From Moraxellaceae bacterium (lineage in GTDB: Bacteria; Pseudomonadota; Gammaproteobacteria; Burkholderiales; Rhodocyclaceae), in the NCBI GenBank assembly GCA_031119205.1, contig JAVHYF010000012.1, forward strand, positions 1-64,000: a stretch of 64,000 bases of DNA, read 5' to 3'. The notes below the pieces were generated by a model. The model was not told the DNA's origin and searched no databases. It was given only the letters and a program-made list of their open reading frames with translations. Below are positions 48,964 to 57,968 of this stretch, piece by piece (the stretch's first letter is position 1; each line of letters starts with the position of its first letter). Both the position numbers and the translations under genes were made by a program.

Positions 48964-50406
48964 ATGAGCGAGGACTCCGGTACCACCAAGCCACGCATCC
49001 GCGCCAAGGCGCGGGTGGTGCCCATCGCGGTGGATGACGATTCGCTGTACGAAGTCCGCCAGAAGGTCTACCCGCGAGCGGTGAGCGGTGTGTTTGCCCA
49101 CTGGCGCTGGGCGCTGGTGTGGTTCACCCAGATCCTTTACTACGGTCTTTGCTGGCTGCCGTGGAACGACCGCCAGGCGGTGCTGTTCCACCTCGTCGAG
49201 CGCAAGTTCTACATCTTCGGCTGGGTGTTCTGGCCGCAGGACGTGTTCTATCTCGCCGTCCTGCTGATCATCTCGGCCTTCTCGCTGTTCCTGTTCACCG
49301 CCGTTGCCGGTCGCCTGTGGTGCGGCTATGCCTGCCCGCAAACGGTCTATACCGAGATCTTCATGTGGATCGAGGAGAAGATCGAAGGCGACCGTGCGCG
49401 CCGCATGAAGCTGGATGCCGCGCCGGCATCGCCGCGAAAATTCGCCATCAAGGCCGCCAAGTACGGCGCATGGGGTGCGGTATCGCTGTGGACCGGCATC
49501 ACCTTCGTGGGCTACTTCACGCCGATCCGCGAACTGCTGCCGGCAATGTTCCAGTTCGACATCGGTGGCTGGGAGCTGTTCTGGGCGCTTTTCTACGGCG
49601 GCTTCACGTACCTGATGGCCGGTGTGATGCGCGAGCAGGTGTGCAAGTACATGTGCCCCTATGCGCGCTTCCAGAGCGTGATGTTCGACGCCGACACACT
49701 GACCATCACCTACGACACCCTGCGTGGCGAACCGCGTGGCTCGCGCCGCAAGGGCGAGGACCATCGTGCCGCAGGCAAGGGTGATTGCGTGGACTGCGGC
49801 ATCTGCGTGCAGGTATGCCCGACGGGTATCGACATCCGCAACGGCCTGCAGATCGAGTGCATCGGCTGCGCTGCATGCATCGACGCCTGCGACCAGGTCA
49901 TGGACAAGATGAACTATCCACCCGGCCTGATCCGCTATTCCACCGAGAACGCCATCCGCCAGAAATGGGACGGCAGGGCCATCCTGCGTCACGTGCTGCG
50001 CCCGCGCGTGCTGATCTACAGCACGGCGCTGTTGATCCTGTGCGTGGCCTTCCTGTGGTCGTTGTCGACGCGCTCTGCGCTGCGGGTGGACGTCATCAAG
50101 GACCGCCGCACGCTTGCACGCGAGGTGGAGGGCGAGTTCATCGAGAACGTCTACACCCTGCAGATGATGAACATGGCCGAGCGTGCGCAGCGCTTCGGCA
50201 TCCAGGTGTCCGGCATCGACGGGGCGCGCATCGACGGCGCCAGCGAAGTGGGCATGGACCCCGAGCAGAACCGCAGCCTGACCTTGCGTGTGCGCACGCC
50301 GATGGACGCGGCACCAAAAGGCTCCCACGCGATCTACTTCGAAGTGAAGGGGCTGGACGATCCGGACCTGCATGCCCGCGAAAAGTCCGTCTTCACCATG
50401 CCCTGA
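48964..50406 (+). CDS. ccoG: cbb3 oxidase accessory protein CcoG (polyferredoxin-like)
   Basis: RLWCGYACPQTVYTEIFMWIE; CVDCGICVQVCPTGIDIRNGLQIECIGCAACIDACD. Confidence 0.96.
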   Translation: MSEDSGTTKPRIRAKARVVPIAVDDDSLYEVRQKVYPRAVSGVFAHWRWALVWFTQILYYGLCWLPWNDRQAVLFHLVERKFYIFGWVFWPQDVFYLAVLLIISAFSLFLFTAVAGRLWCGYACPQTVYTEIFMWIEEKIEGDRARRMKLDAAPASPRKFAIKAAKYGAWGAVSLWTGITFVGYFTPIRELLPAMFQFDIGGWELFWALFYGGFTYLMAGVMREQVCKYMCPYARFQSVMFDADTLTITYDTLRGEPRGSRRKGEDHRAAGKGDCVDCGICVQVCPTGIDIRNGLQIECIGCAACIDACDQVMDKMNYPPGLIRYSTENAIRQKWDGRAILRHVLRPRVLIYSTALLILCVAFLWSLSTRSALRVDVIKDRRTLAREVEGEFIENVYTLQMMNMAERAQRFGIQVSGIDGARIDGASEVGMDPEQNRSLTLRVRTPMDAAPKGSHAIYFEVKGLDDPDLHAREKSVFTMP

Positions 50407-50434
50407 AGACTGCCAACCACTACAAGACCCGCCC

Positions 50435-50983
50435 ATGAACGCGCCTGCCCACAGCCTCGATCGCGATACCCGCCCCTGGTGGCATTACCCCTGGCCCTGG
50501 ATCCTGTTCGGCATTCCGGCGCTGACGATGGTGGCCGGCGTCATCACCTTCGTGATCGCCGCCAATGGCACCGATGGCGTGGTCGCCGAGGATTACTACA
50601 AGCAGGGGCTCACCATCAACCGCACGCTGGCACGCGGGCGCATGGCGGCCGATATGGGGCTGGCGGCGACGCTGGTGGGCGAGGGTGGCAGCCTGCGCGT
50701 GCAGCTGGTCGGTCGCGAAGGTCTGCAGCTGCCCGCGGCGATCGACCTGACGCTGGCTCACCCCACGCGGGGTGGGCAGGACCGGCGCGTGACGTTCTCG
50801 CGCGCCGGAACGCAGGACGATGGCGCCGGCATGTACCGTCTGCAGGATGGCGCCGCGCTGGACGGATTGCCTGCAGGGCGCTGGCATGTGATCGTGGAAG
50901 ACGCGACGCATGCATGGCGGCTGGATGGCAACCTGGTGTGGCCCTTGCAGCAGCCGCTGCGCATCGATGCGGCCGACCGCTGA
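50435..50983 (+). CDS. ccoH: FixH/CcoH family protein
   Basis: PWPWILFGIPALTMVAGVITFVIAANGTDGVVAEDYYKQGLTINRTLAR. Confidence 0.88.
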   Translation: MNAPAHSLDRDTRPWWHYPWPWILFGIPALTMVAGVITFVIAANGTDGVVAEDYYKQGLTINRTLARGRMAADMGLAATLVGEGGSLRVQLVGREGLQLPAAIDLTLAHPTRGGQDRRVTFSRAGTQDDGAGMYRLQDGAALDGLPAGRWHVIVEDATHAWRLDGNLVWPLQQPLRIDAADR

Positions 50984-51043
50984 TGTCCTGACCGACACTC
51001 CTGGCACGCACACATCTCCGCGCGGAGCGGAAAGGAGACGCAG

Positions 51044-51280
51044 ATGAAACTGGTACTGGTGCTGTGGCCGTCCTTCTTCGTCGCCGGCCTGGCGGAGGCG
51101 CTTTTCTTCACGCTGGTGAATCCGCACGAGCTGTACCTGCTGGGGCAGCCAGTGGACTGGTCGCCACTGGCTACCTACTCGGTCGGCTTTTTCGCTTTCT
51201 GGTTCGTCTGCGCGGCGTCCAGCCTGGCGACCATGTTCCTTGCCAGGCCACTGCAAGAGGGCGGCAGTCCTGCTGCTTGA
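51044..51280 (+). CDS. Small membrane protein of unknown function
   Basis: 78-aa ORF with two TM segments, MKLVLVLWPSFFVAGLAEALFFTLVNPHELYLLGQPVDWSPLATYSVGFFAFWFVCAASSLATMFL; RBS GGAG. Confidence 0.72.
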   Translation: MKLVLVLWPSFFVAGLAEALFFTLVNPHELYLLGQPVDWSPLATYSVGFFAFWFVCAASSLATMFLARPLQEGGSPAA

Positions 51281-51295
51281 TCGTCGCGCAGGTTG

Positions 51296-51739
51296 CTAGC
51301 GATACACCAGCACCGGTGTCTTGCAGTGGGTCAGCACCTTGTGCGTCTCCGACCCGATCAGCAGCCCTACGAGGCCGCGTCGACCATGTGAGGCCATGAA
51401 CACCAGGTCGCACTTGCGTTGCTCGGCCACGCGGACGATGACCTCCCACGGGCGATCACTCACCTCGGTGTGGGTGTCCGCCGGCACTTCGTGCAGGGTC
51501 GTTCGCCGCGCTGATTCGTCGAGCACCTTCTCGGCCAGTTCCGCAGCTCCCCGCAGGTAGTCGTCACGGTGCTCGGGCGCGATCAGCGCGCCTTCACCGA
51601 CGATGGGCTGGGGGTAGTCCGGCTGTACGTACAACAGCGTGATGCGAGCGCCGATCGAGCCGGCCAGCAGACAGGCCTGATCGACGGCCTGGGATGACAG
51701 CTCACTGCCGTCGGTGGGAACAAGGATGTGCTTGTACAT
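51296..51739 (-). CDS. Universal stress protein (UspA family)
   Basis: MYKHILVPTDGSELSSQAVDQACLLA...VFMASHGRRGLVGLLIGSETHKVLTHCKTPVLVYR. Confidence 0.93.
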   Translation of the reverse strand: MYKHILVPTDGSELSSQAVDQACLLAGSIGARITLLYVQPDYPQPIVGEGALIAPEHRDDYLRGAAELAEKVLDESARRTTLHEVPADTHTEVSDRPWEVIVRVAEQRKCDLVFMASHGRRGLVGLLIGSETHKVLTHCKTPVLVYR

Positions 51740-51827
51740 GATGACCTCCTGAGCAGGACCGGACCTTGCCTGCGTGCTTCGCGGGCGCTGTCCTTCTCTG
51801 ACCATAGAACATGCCTGAGGTGCCATC

Positions 51828-51841
51828 CTGACGCGGATCAA
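51828..51841. promoter_or_regulatory. Candidate FNR-like box of the USP gene
   Basis: Minus strand TTGATCCGCGTCAG (8 of 10 conserved positions); a TATGGT -10-like hexamer lies 31 bp downstream centre to centre (51801-51806). Confidence 0.55.
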
Positions 51842-51921
51842 TGTGAGGCGCTCGTAGGAGCATGCTGAAATCATGGCGTCATCATCGGCCCGTGCTGGCT
51901 GTCGCGATCGCGAGGCCAATG

Positions 51922-51954
51922 AAAAAGGCCAGCCCCGGGGATCGGGCTGGCCTT
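51922..51954 (-). terminator. Terminator of fnr
   Basis: Minus strand AAGGCCAGCCCGATCCCCGGGGCTGGCCTTTTTC. Confidence 0.8.
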
Positions 51955-51978
51955 CGATGAAGCGGGTGATGATCAGGA

Positions 51979-52719
51979 TCAGCTGCTGGTGCCGTGATCC
52001 AGCAGATCGTGCAGGCCCTGCGAATTCAGGATGCGGATGTGCTTGTGCTGCACGCCGATCAGGCCTTCGGCGTCGAATTTCGACAGCGTACGGCTTACGG
52101 TTTCCAGCTTGAGGCCGAGGTAGGAGCCGATCTCTTCGCGCGTCATGCGCAAGTGGAATTCGGACGAAGAGTAGCCGCGTGCCTTCATGCGCGTGGACAG
52201 ATTCAGCAGGAAAGCGGCGATGCGTTCTTCTGCCTTCATGGAACCCAGCAGTACCATCAGGCCCTGGTCGCGCACGATTTCGCGGCTCATGAACTTGTGG
52301 AACTGGCGCTGCAGCGAGGGCACTTCACGCGACAGGGTTTCGAGGTTCTCGTAAGGGATGATGCAGACCTCGCTGTCCTCCAGCGCGGTGGCATTGCAGA
52401 CGTGGATGTCGGTGCTGATGCCGTCCATGCCGAGGATCTCGCCCGCCATCTGGAAGCCGGTCACCTGCTCCTGACCTTCGTCGCCGATCAGGTCGGTCTT
52501 GAAGAAGCCGGTGCGCACGGCGTAGATGGAGGAGAAGGTGTCGCCCGCGCGGTACAGGTGTTCACCGCGCTTGATCTTGCGACGCGCCACGATCTGGTCC
52601 AGCTTGTGGAGGTCCTGGTCTTCCAGGCCGACGGCGATGCACAGCTCGCGCATATTGCACTGAGAGCATGCAGCCCGCATGGTGGCCGGGGTGATCGAGA
52701 AAAATGTCTTGTGTTCCAC
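51979..52719 (-). CDS. fnr: FNR-type CRP-family oxygen regulator
   Basis: Cys pattern CSQCNMRELC (CxxCx5C) plus internal DSEVCIIPYE Cys; DNA-recognition helix LGLKLETVSRTLSKF. GTG start at 52719 chosen; ORF track begins at 52746. Confidence 0.92.
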   Translation of the reverse strand: MEHKTFFSITPATMRAACSQCNMRELCIAVGLEDQDLHKLDQIVARRKIKRGEHLYRAGDTFSSIYAVRTGFFKTDLIGDEGQEQVTGFQMAGEILGMDGISTDIHVCNATALEDSEVCIIPYENLETLSREVPSLQRQFHKFMSREIVRDQGLMVLLGSMKAEERIAAFLLNLSTRMKARGYSSSEFHLRMTREEIGSYLGLKLETVSRTLSKFDAEGLIGVQHKHIRILNSQGLHDLLDHGTSS

Positions 52720-52732
52720 TGCACAACCCCTG

Positions 52733-52746
52733 TTGATCATCATCAA
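52733..52746. promoter_or_regulatory. Perfect FNR box between fnr and the TauE/SafE gene
   Basis: TTGATCATCATCAA = TTGAT-N4-ATCAA. Confidence 0.85.
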
Positions 52747-52827
52747 ACCTGATTATCGCGCTTTCCGAGCGAGGTTTGGAGGCTGGCGCGTATGTTCTAC
52801 ACTTGGCGCGGACTCAATCTCTTGCTC

Positions 52828-53589
52828 ATGCCCGACTCTGGTTACATCGCGGTCTTCCTGGTCGGTCTGCTCGGCGGCACGCACTGTGCCGGCATGTGTG
52901 GCGGCATCGTCGCCGCGCTAGGCGCACGTCAGCCTGCCCAGGGGGCACGCTGGGGCATTCATCTCGGCTACAACCTGGGCCGCATTTCCACCTATACCTT
53001 GCTCGGATGCGTGCTCGGCGCAATCGGTTCCGCCGGATTGCTTTTCAACGAGCTCCTGCCCGTCCAGATCGGCCTCTACGTCGCTGCCAACCTGATGCTG
53101 GTGGCGCTGGGCCTGTACCTCATCGGCTTCACACGCGTGCTGGCCTGGCCGGAGCGGCTGGGGCACCGGCTCTGGCAGCGCCTGCGCCCGTGGGTCTCGC
53201 GGCGCGGTGTGCAGCCCGCCAGCTTCGGCACGGCCTGGCCTACCGGCATGCTGTGGGGCTTCCTGCCCTGCGGCATGGTCTATAGCGTGCTGGGGACTGC
53301 GCTGGTCAGTGGCTCGGCCCTGAATGGTGCTGGCCTCATGCTGGCGTTCGGACTGGGTACCTTGCCCAACCTCTTGCTGGCCGGCATGCTGATGCTGCGC
53401 TTCAGGCAGTTCATGCAGGCGCGCGCGTTGCGCATCGTCAGCGGGCTGCTGGTCCTCGGCTTCGGTCTGTGGGGCTTATGGCACTCACAGTCGCTGGGTG
53501 GCGAGCTGTGGCAGGGCGTGATCTGCACACCGGAGGAATCGACATGGCACTGGATATGGCAGCAAATCGGGCATCACTCGAAACATTGA
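52828..53589 (+). CDS. Sulfite exporter TauE/SafE-like membrane protein (CcoH/YtfH-like in cbb3 loci)
   Basis: MPDSGYIAVFLVGLLGGTHCAGMCGGIVAALGAR...YNLGRISTYTLLGCVLGAIG...GFLPCGMVYSVLGTALVSGSALNGAGLMLAFGLGTLPNLLLAG; ORF may start at 52792. Confidence 0.85.
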   Translation: MPDSGYIAVFLVGLLGGTHCAGMCGGIVAALGARQPAQGARWGIHLGYNLGRISTYTLLGCVLGAIGSAGLLFNELLPVQIGLYVAANLMLVALGLYLIGFTRVLAWPERLGHRLWQRLRPWVSRRGVQPASFGTAWPTGMLWGFLPCGMVYSVLGTALVSGSALNGAGLMLAFGLGTLPNLLLAGMLMLRFRQFMQARALRIVSGLLVLGFGLWGLWHSQSLGGELWQGVICTPEESTWHWIWQQIGHHSKH

Positions 53590-53786
53590 CCCTGCCTGTG
53601 CAGGGCATGACCTGCGGGGGCTGCTCGGCTGCCGTCACGCGTGTTCTGAGTGGCATACCCGGCGTGGCCGAAGCTACGGTTTCCTTGCCGCAGGCGCAGG
53701 CAACCGTGCGCTTCGATCCGCAACGGGTCACCGCCGGCCAGCTTGCGGCGGCGGTGCGTGACGCGGGCTACGAGGTGCCGGCCTGA
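53544..53786 (+). CDS. HMA-domain copper-binding protein (CopZ-like)
   Basis: LPVQGMTCGGCSAAVTRVLSGIPGVAEATVSLPQAQATVRFDPQRVTAGQLAAAVRDAGYEV; overlaps the upstream gene by 46 nt (TTG at 53586 is an alternative start). Confidence 0.9.
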   Translation: MALDMAANRASLETLTLPVQGMTCGGCSAAVTRVLSGIPGVAEATVSLPQAQATVRFDPQRVTAGQLAAAVRDAGYEVPA

Positions 53787-53847
53787 CGGAAAGGCGGTTT
53801 CCGTGCTTGCCTGAGGGCAGGTCGGCAGGTAAAATCCGCGCCTCTTT

Positions 53848-53923
<76 letters not shown>

Positions 53924-53931
53924 GCTTCAGG

Positions 53932-53960
53932 AAAAAGGCCCGCGCAAGCGGGCCTTTTTC
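53932..53960 (+). terminator. Terminator after tRNA-Thr
   Basis: AAAAAGGCCCGCGCAAGCGGGCCTTTTTC. Confidence 0.8.
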
Positions 53961-54075
53961 TTTGCGTCAGCGTCACTGGATATCTCCGGGAAAGACTCCG
54001 CGTCGCATGGGCATCGCGTCATCCACGCTGGCCGGCTAGTGGTTTACCGCGAGTTGCGCCAACGCCAGCGCAAAA

Positions 54076-54105
54076 CAAAACGGCCCGCGCGAGCGGGCCG
54101 TTTTG
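54076..54105. terminator. Terminator downstream of HU-like gene
   Basis: CAAAACGGCCCGCGCGAGCGGGCCGTTTTG. Confidence 0.8.
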
Positions 54106-54122
54106 TTGAGGAGGGGCTGTGA

Positions 54123-54572
54123 TTACAGCGCGCCGTCCTTCAGCTTCTTCAGGGCGCGAGCCTTGATGCGGACCGTTGCCGGCTTGGCATCGAACCAGCG
54201 CTCTTCACCCGAGAACGGGTCCTTGCCGAAGCGCTTCTTCTTGGCGGGCACTTGTTGCACGCCGATCTTCAGCAGGCCGGGCAGCGTGAATTCGCCAGCG
54301 CCCTTCTTGTGGATGGCGCCCAGGATGGTGGTCTCCAGAGCGGCCAGCACGGCCTTGGCGGCCTTCGGCTCGACGCCGGCAGCAGCGGCCAGGTGAGCAG
54401 CCAGGCTGGCCTTGGTGAAGGTGTCCTTGAGCGGCTTGACGGCAGCCGGCGCAGCCTTGGCGGCAGGAGCCTTTGCTGCAGGGGCCTTCTTCGCGGGGGC
54501 AGCCTTGGCTGCCGGCTTCTTCGCAGCCGCCTTGGCCACGGGAGCTTTTACTGCTTTCTTGGTGGTTGCCAT
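54123..54572 (-). CDS. HU-family DNA-binding protein with Lys/Ala/Pro-rich N-terminal tail
   Basis: MATTKKAVKAPVAKAAAKKPAAKAAPAKKAPAAKAPAAKAAPAAVKPLKD then HU-like TKASLAAHLAAAAGVEPKAAKAVLAALETTILGAIHKKGAGEFTLPGLLKI. Confidence 0.85.
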   Translation of the reverse strand: MATTKKAVKAPVAKAAAKKPAAKAAPAKKAPAAKAPAAKAAPAAVKPLKDTFTKASLAAHLAAAAGVEPKAAKAVLAALETTILGAIHKKGAGEFTLPGLLKIGVQQVPAKKKRFGKDPFSGEERWFDAKPATVRIKARALKKLKDGAL

Positions 54573-54823
54573 AGTGATCCAGAAAGTAAGAAAAGAAAGA
54601 TCGCCTCTGCTGTCAGAAACGTTGCAGCGTGCACAGCAATTTGCGCGCTGGCGTGATTCTAGCGGGCAGATGCCATCCGGTGTCCAGCCAATTCCTTCTG
54701 TCCTTCATATGTAGATGAAAAAGCGATAGATGGCCCCACCAGCCGAATGCTGTGTAATCATTGCGGCACAGCGCGGCGGGGTTGCCGGTGCTGACATGCG
54801 CACAAATCACTACAGGAACACTC

Positions 54824-55126
54824 ATGAACAAATCTGAACTGGTGGCAGCGATTGCTGAGAAGACCAACCAATCCAAGACTGCTTCGGGCGAGTTCCTCGA
54901 TGCGGCCATCGCCGCGATCGAAGAGGCTGTGTCCGGTGGCGACACCGTGACCCTCGTGGGCTTCGGCACCTTCAAGGCTGCTGCCCGCGCTGCACGTGAA
55001 GGCAAGAACCCGAAGACCGGTGAGAAGATCAAGATCGCCGCGACCACCGTGCCGCGCTTCACTGCTGGCGCCGGTTTCAAGACCGCGGTCGCCTCCGGCA
55101 AGGCCAAGAAGGCCGTCAAGAAGTAA
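54824..55126 (+). CDS. HU-family DNA-binding protein
   Basis: MNKSELVAAIAEKTNQSKTASGEFLDAAIAAIEEAVSGGDTVTLVGFGTFKAAARAAREGKNPKTGEKIKIAATTVPRF. Confidence 0.95.
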   Translation: MNKSELVAAIAEKTNQSKTASGEFLDAAIAAIEEAVSGGDTVTLVGFGTFKAAARAAREGKNPKTGEKIKIAATTVPRFTAGAGFKTAVASGKAKKAVKK

Positions 55127-55183
55127 CAGTCATTTCCGCATGGGCCCGCATGACGAATGCGAGCGGCCCACCGGCAGGACAGC

Positions 55184-55210
55184 AAAAAGCCCGCGTTTCG
55201 CGGGCTTTTT
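55184..55210 (+). terminator. Terminator of the HU gene
   Basis: AAAAAGCCCGCGTTTCGCGGGCTTTTT. Confidence 0.85.
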
Positions 55211-55241
55211 GTTTGTGCGGACCGATGCGCTGCGTCCCGCC

Positions 55242-56843
55242 TCAGTCGGCAATGCTCGCCAGTAATTCGCGCGTGTAGTCGGCGCGCGGCGTACCCAGCA
55301 CCTCGCCGACGCTTCCCGCTTCCAGCACTTCCCCCTGCTTCATCACCAGCACGCGATGCGCCATCGCGCGCACCACTTCGATGTCATGCGTGACCAGCAC
55401 GTAGGAGAGGCGGTACTTGCGCTGCAGTTCAGCCAGCAGGTGCAGCACCTGCTGCTGGATGGTCACGTCCAGTGCGCTGGTGGGTTCGTCCAGCACGAGG
55501 ATGTCGGGGCGCAGGATCAGCACGCGTGCGATCGCGATGCGCTGGCGCTGGCCGCCGGAGAACGCGTGCGGATAGCGGGCCAGCAGTGGTTCGATCTGGC
55601 CGTTCTCACTCAGGCCGACATCGTGCAGCGCCTGCAGGATGCGCTCGCGTCGTTCCAGCTTCGACAGCGCAGGCTCGTGGACTTCCAGCCCCTCACCGAC
55701 GATCTGCTCGACCGTCATGCGCGGTGACAGCGACGACAGCGGGTCCTGGAACACCACCTGCACGCGGCGCCGCAGTTGCCGGCGTTGCTCGCGTGACAGG
55801 CGGCCCCAGGACTGGCCGTGCACGCGGATGTCGCCGCTGGACGGCAGCAGGCCGAGCAGGGCGAGCGCCAGCGTCGTCTTGCCGGAGCCGGACTCGCCGA
55901 TGACGCCCAGCGTCTCGCCGGGGGCCAGCCTGAAGCTGGCGGACTGCACCGCGGTGAAGAGATCCTTGCCGAACCAGCCGCGGATGCCGGGGCGGCTCAC
56001 CGGGTAATCGACGCGCACATTGCTGGCTTCCAGCACGATGCCGTCGCCCGGCTCGCCCACCTCGCGTTGCGGGCGGCTGTCGATCAGCTTGCGGGTGTAG
56101 GGGTGTTGCGGGCGCTGCATCACGTCGGCAACCGGGCCCTGTTCGACCAGCACGCCGTGCTCCATCACCGCCACCTTGTCGGCGAAGCGGCGCACTAGGT
56201 TGAGGTCGTGGGTGATGATCAGCACCGCGAGATTGCGCTCGGCACGCAGGCGGTCCAGCAGGTCGAGAATCTGGCGGCGGATGCTGACGTCCAGCGCGGT
56301 GGTGGGCTCGTCAGCGATCAGCAACTTCGGCTCGCAGGCCAGCGCCATGGCGATCATCGCGCGCTGGCGCTGCCCGCCGGAAAGCTGGTGCGGGTAGCTG
56401 TCGAGTCGGCGTTGCGGGTCGGGCAGGCCGACGTCGCGCAGCACGGCGATGGCCTGCTCGGTGGCCTGCGCGCGCGACAGCGGCCGGTGCAGTTGCAGTG
56501 CCTCGATGATCTGCGCGCCGATGCTCATCACCGGGTTCAGCGCGGTCATCGGCTCCTGGAACACCATCGCGATGTCATTGCCGCGCAGGCCCTGCAGTTC
56601 GCTTTGCGAGAGCGTGGTGACCTCGCGGCCATCGAAGCGGATGCTGCCTTCCAGGCGCGCGTTTTCCAGCAGGCGCAGCACCGACAGCGCGGTGACGCTC
56701 TTGCCGGAACCGGACTCACCGACCAGCGCGAGCTTCTCGCCTGCAGCGATGGAAAACGACACACGGTCCACCACGCGACGCTCGCCGAAGTGGATCGACA
56801 GATCACGGACTTCCAGCAGCGGAGCGGTGCTTGGGGCGCTCAT
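55242..56843 (-). CDS. yejF: Double-domain ABC ATPase, microcin C/peptide transporter type
   Basis: Two oligopeptide-type ABC domains (GESGSGKSVTALS; GESGSGKTTLALALLGL); last gene of yejABEF-like operon. Confidence 0.88.
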   Translation of the reverse strand: MSAPSTAPLLEVRDLSIHFGERRVVDRVSFSIAAGEKLALVGESGSGKSVTALSVLRLLENARLEGSIRFDGREVTTLSQSELQGLRGNDIAMVFQEPMTALNPVMSIGAQIIEALQLHRPLSRAQATEQAIAVLRDVGLPDPQRRLDSYPHQLSGGQRQRAMIAMALACEPKLLIADEPTTALDVSIRRQILDLLDRLRAERNLAVLIITHDLNLVRRFADKVAVMEHGVLVEQGPVADVMQRPQHPYTRKLIDSRPQREVGEPGDGIVLEASNVRVDYPVSRPGIRGWFGKDLFTAVQSASFRLAPGETLGVIGESGSGKTTLALALLGLLPSSGDIRVHGQSWGRLSREQRRQLRRRVQVVFQDPLSSLSPRMTVEQIVGEGLEVHEPALSKLERRERILQALHDVGLSENGQIEPLLARYPHAFSGGQRQRIAIARVLILRPDILVLDEPTSALDVTIQQQVLHLLAELQRKYRLSYVLVTHDIEVVRAMAHRVLVMKQGEVLEAGSVGEVLGTPRADYTRELLASIAD

Positions 56844-57967
56844 GCTGCGTCTCCCTTCAGTTCCTTGCGTGGGTCCAGTGCGTCGCGCAGGGCGTCACCG
56901 ATCAGCACCAGCAGCAACAAGGTGACGACCAGCACGACGAAGGTGGACAGCGAGATCCACCAGGCATCCAGGTTGTTCTTGCCTTGCGACAGCAGCTCGC
57001 CGAGGCTGGGTGTGTCCGGCGGTACGCCGAGGCCGAGGAAGTCCAGGCTGGTCAGCGCGCCGATGGCGGCAGTCATCTCGAAGGGCACCAGCGTGACGAC
57101 CGGCGTCAGGCTGTTGGGCAGGATGTGGCGGAAGATGGTGATGCGGTCGCTCTGACCCAGCGCGCGTGCGGCGCGCACGTAGTCCAGCGTGCGGTTGCGC
57201 AGGAATTCCGCACGCACGTAGGCGGCGATGCCCAGCCAGCCGAAGGCGGCGATCAGCACGATGAGCAGGCTGAAACTGGGCGAGAAGAGGGCGGAGAAGA
57301 TGATCAGCATGTAGAGCTGCGGCATCGCGCCCCAGATCTCCGCGCCGCGCTCCATGCCGATGTCGGTCCAGCCCGCGAAGTAACCCTGAATGGCACCGTA
57401 CAGCACGCCGGCTACGGTGCACAGGCCGGCCACCACCACGGCGAAGAACACCGACAGGCGGAAGCCGTAGAGCAGGCGCGCCAGCAGGTCGCGGCCGCGG
57501 TCGTCGGTGCCCAGCCAGTTCTCCGCGGTGGGCGGCGCCGGGTTCGGCTCGCTGGCGAAGTAGTTGATGGTGCTGTGGTGGTAGTGATTGGGCGGGAAGA
57601 CCGCGAAGTTGCTGCCCTTGGAGAGCTGCTCGCGGATGAAGGGGTCGTGGTAGTCGGTCGGCGTCTCGAAGTCACCATCGAACACCGTTTCCGGCAGGGT
57701 CTGCACGATGGGGAAGTACCAGCGGCCTTCGTAGCGCACCACGAGTGGCTTGTCGTTGGACAGCACCTCGGCGAAGACGCTGATCAGCACCAGCACGCTG
57801 AACAGCAGCAAGCTGAAGTAGCCGAGACGGTTGGCGCGGAAGCGGCGCCATGCGCGGCGCCAGGGGCCGAGCGTGACGGTGCTGGACAGAGGGGAGGGCG
57901 TCGGGGATGCGGACATCGATGGTGTCATCGCAATGGCGTCAGAGGTGGCGCGGGATGCTTCGGTCAT
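56840..57967 (-). CDS. yejE: ABC transporter permease
   Basis: RRFRANRLGYFSLLLFSVLVLISVFAEVLSNDKPLVVRYEGRWYFPI; ENWLGTDDRGRDLLARLLYGFRLSV. Confidence 0.9.
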   Translation of the reverse strand: MTEASRATSDAIAMTPSMSASPTPSPLSSTVTLGPWRRAWRRFRANRLGYFSLLLFSVLVLISVFAEVLSNDKPLVVRYEGRWYFPIVQTLPETVFDGDFETPTDYHDPFIREQLSKGSNFAVFPPNHYHHSTINYFASEPNPAPPTAENWLGTDDRGRDLLARLLYGFRLSVFFAVVVAGLCTVAGVLYGAIQGYFAGWTDIGMERGAEIWGAMPQLYMLIIFSALFSPSFSLLIVLIAAFGWLGIAAYVRAEFLRNRTLDYVRAARALGQSDRITIFRHILPNSLTPVVTLVPFEMTAAIGALTSLDFLGLGVPPDTPSLGELLSQGKNNLDAWWISLSTFVVLVVTLLLLVLIGDALRDALDPRKELKGDAA

Positions 57968-57968
57968 C

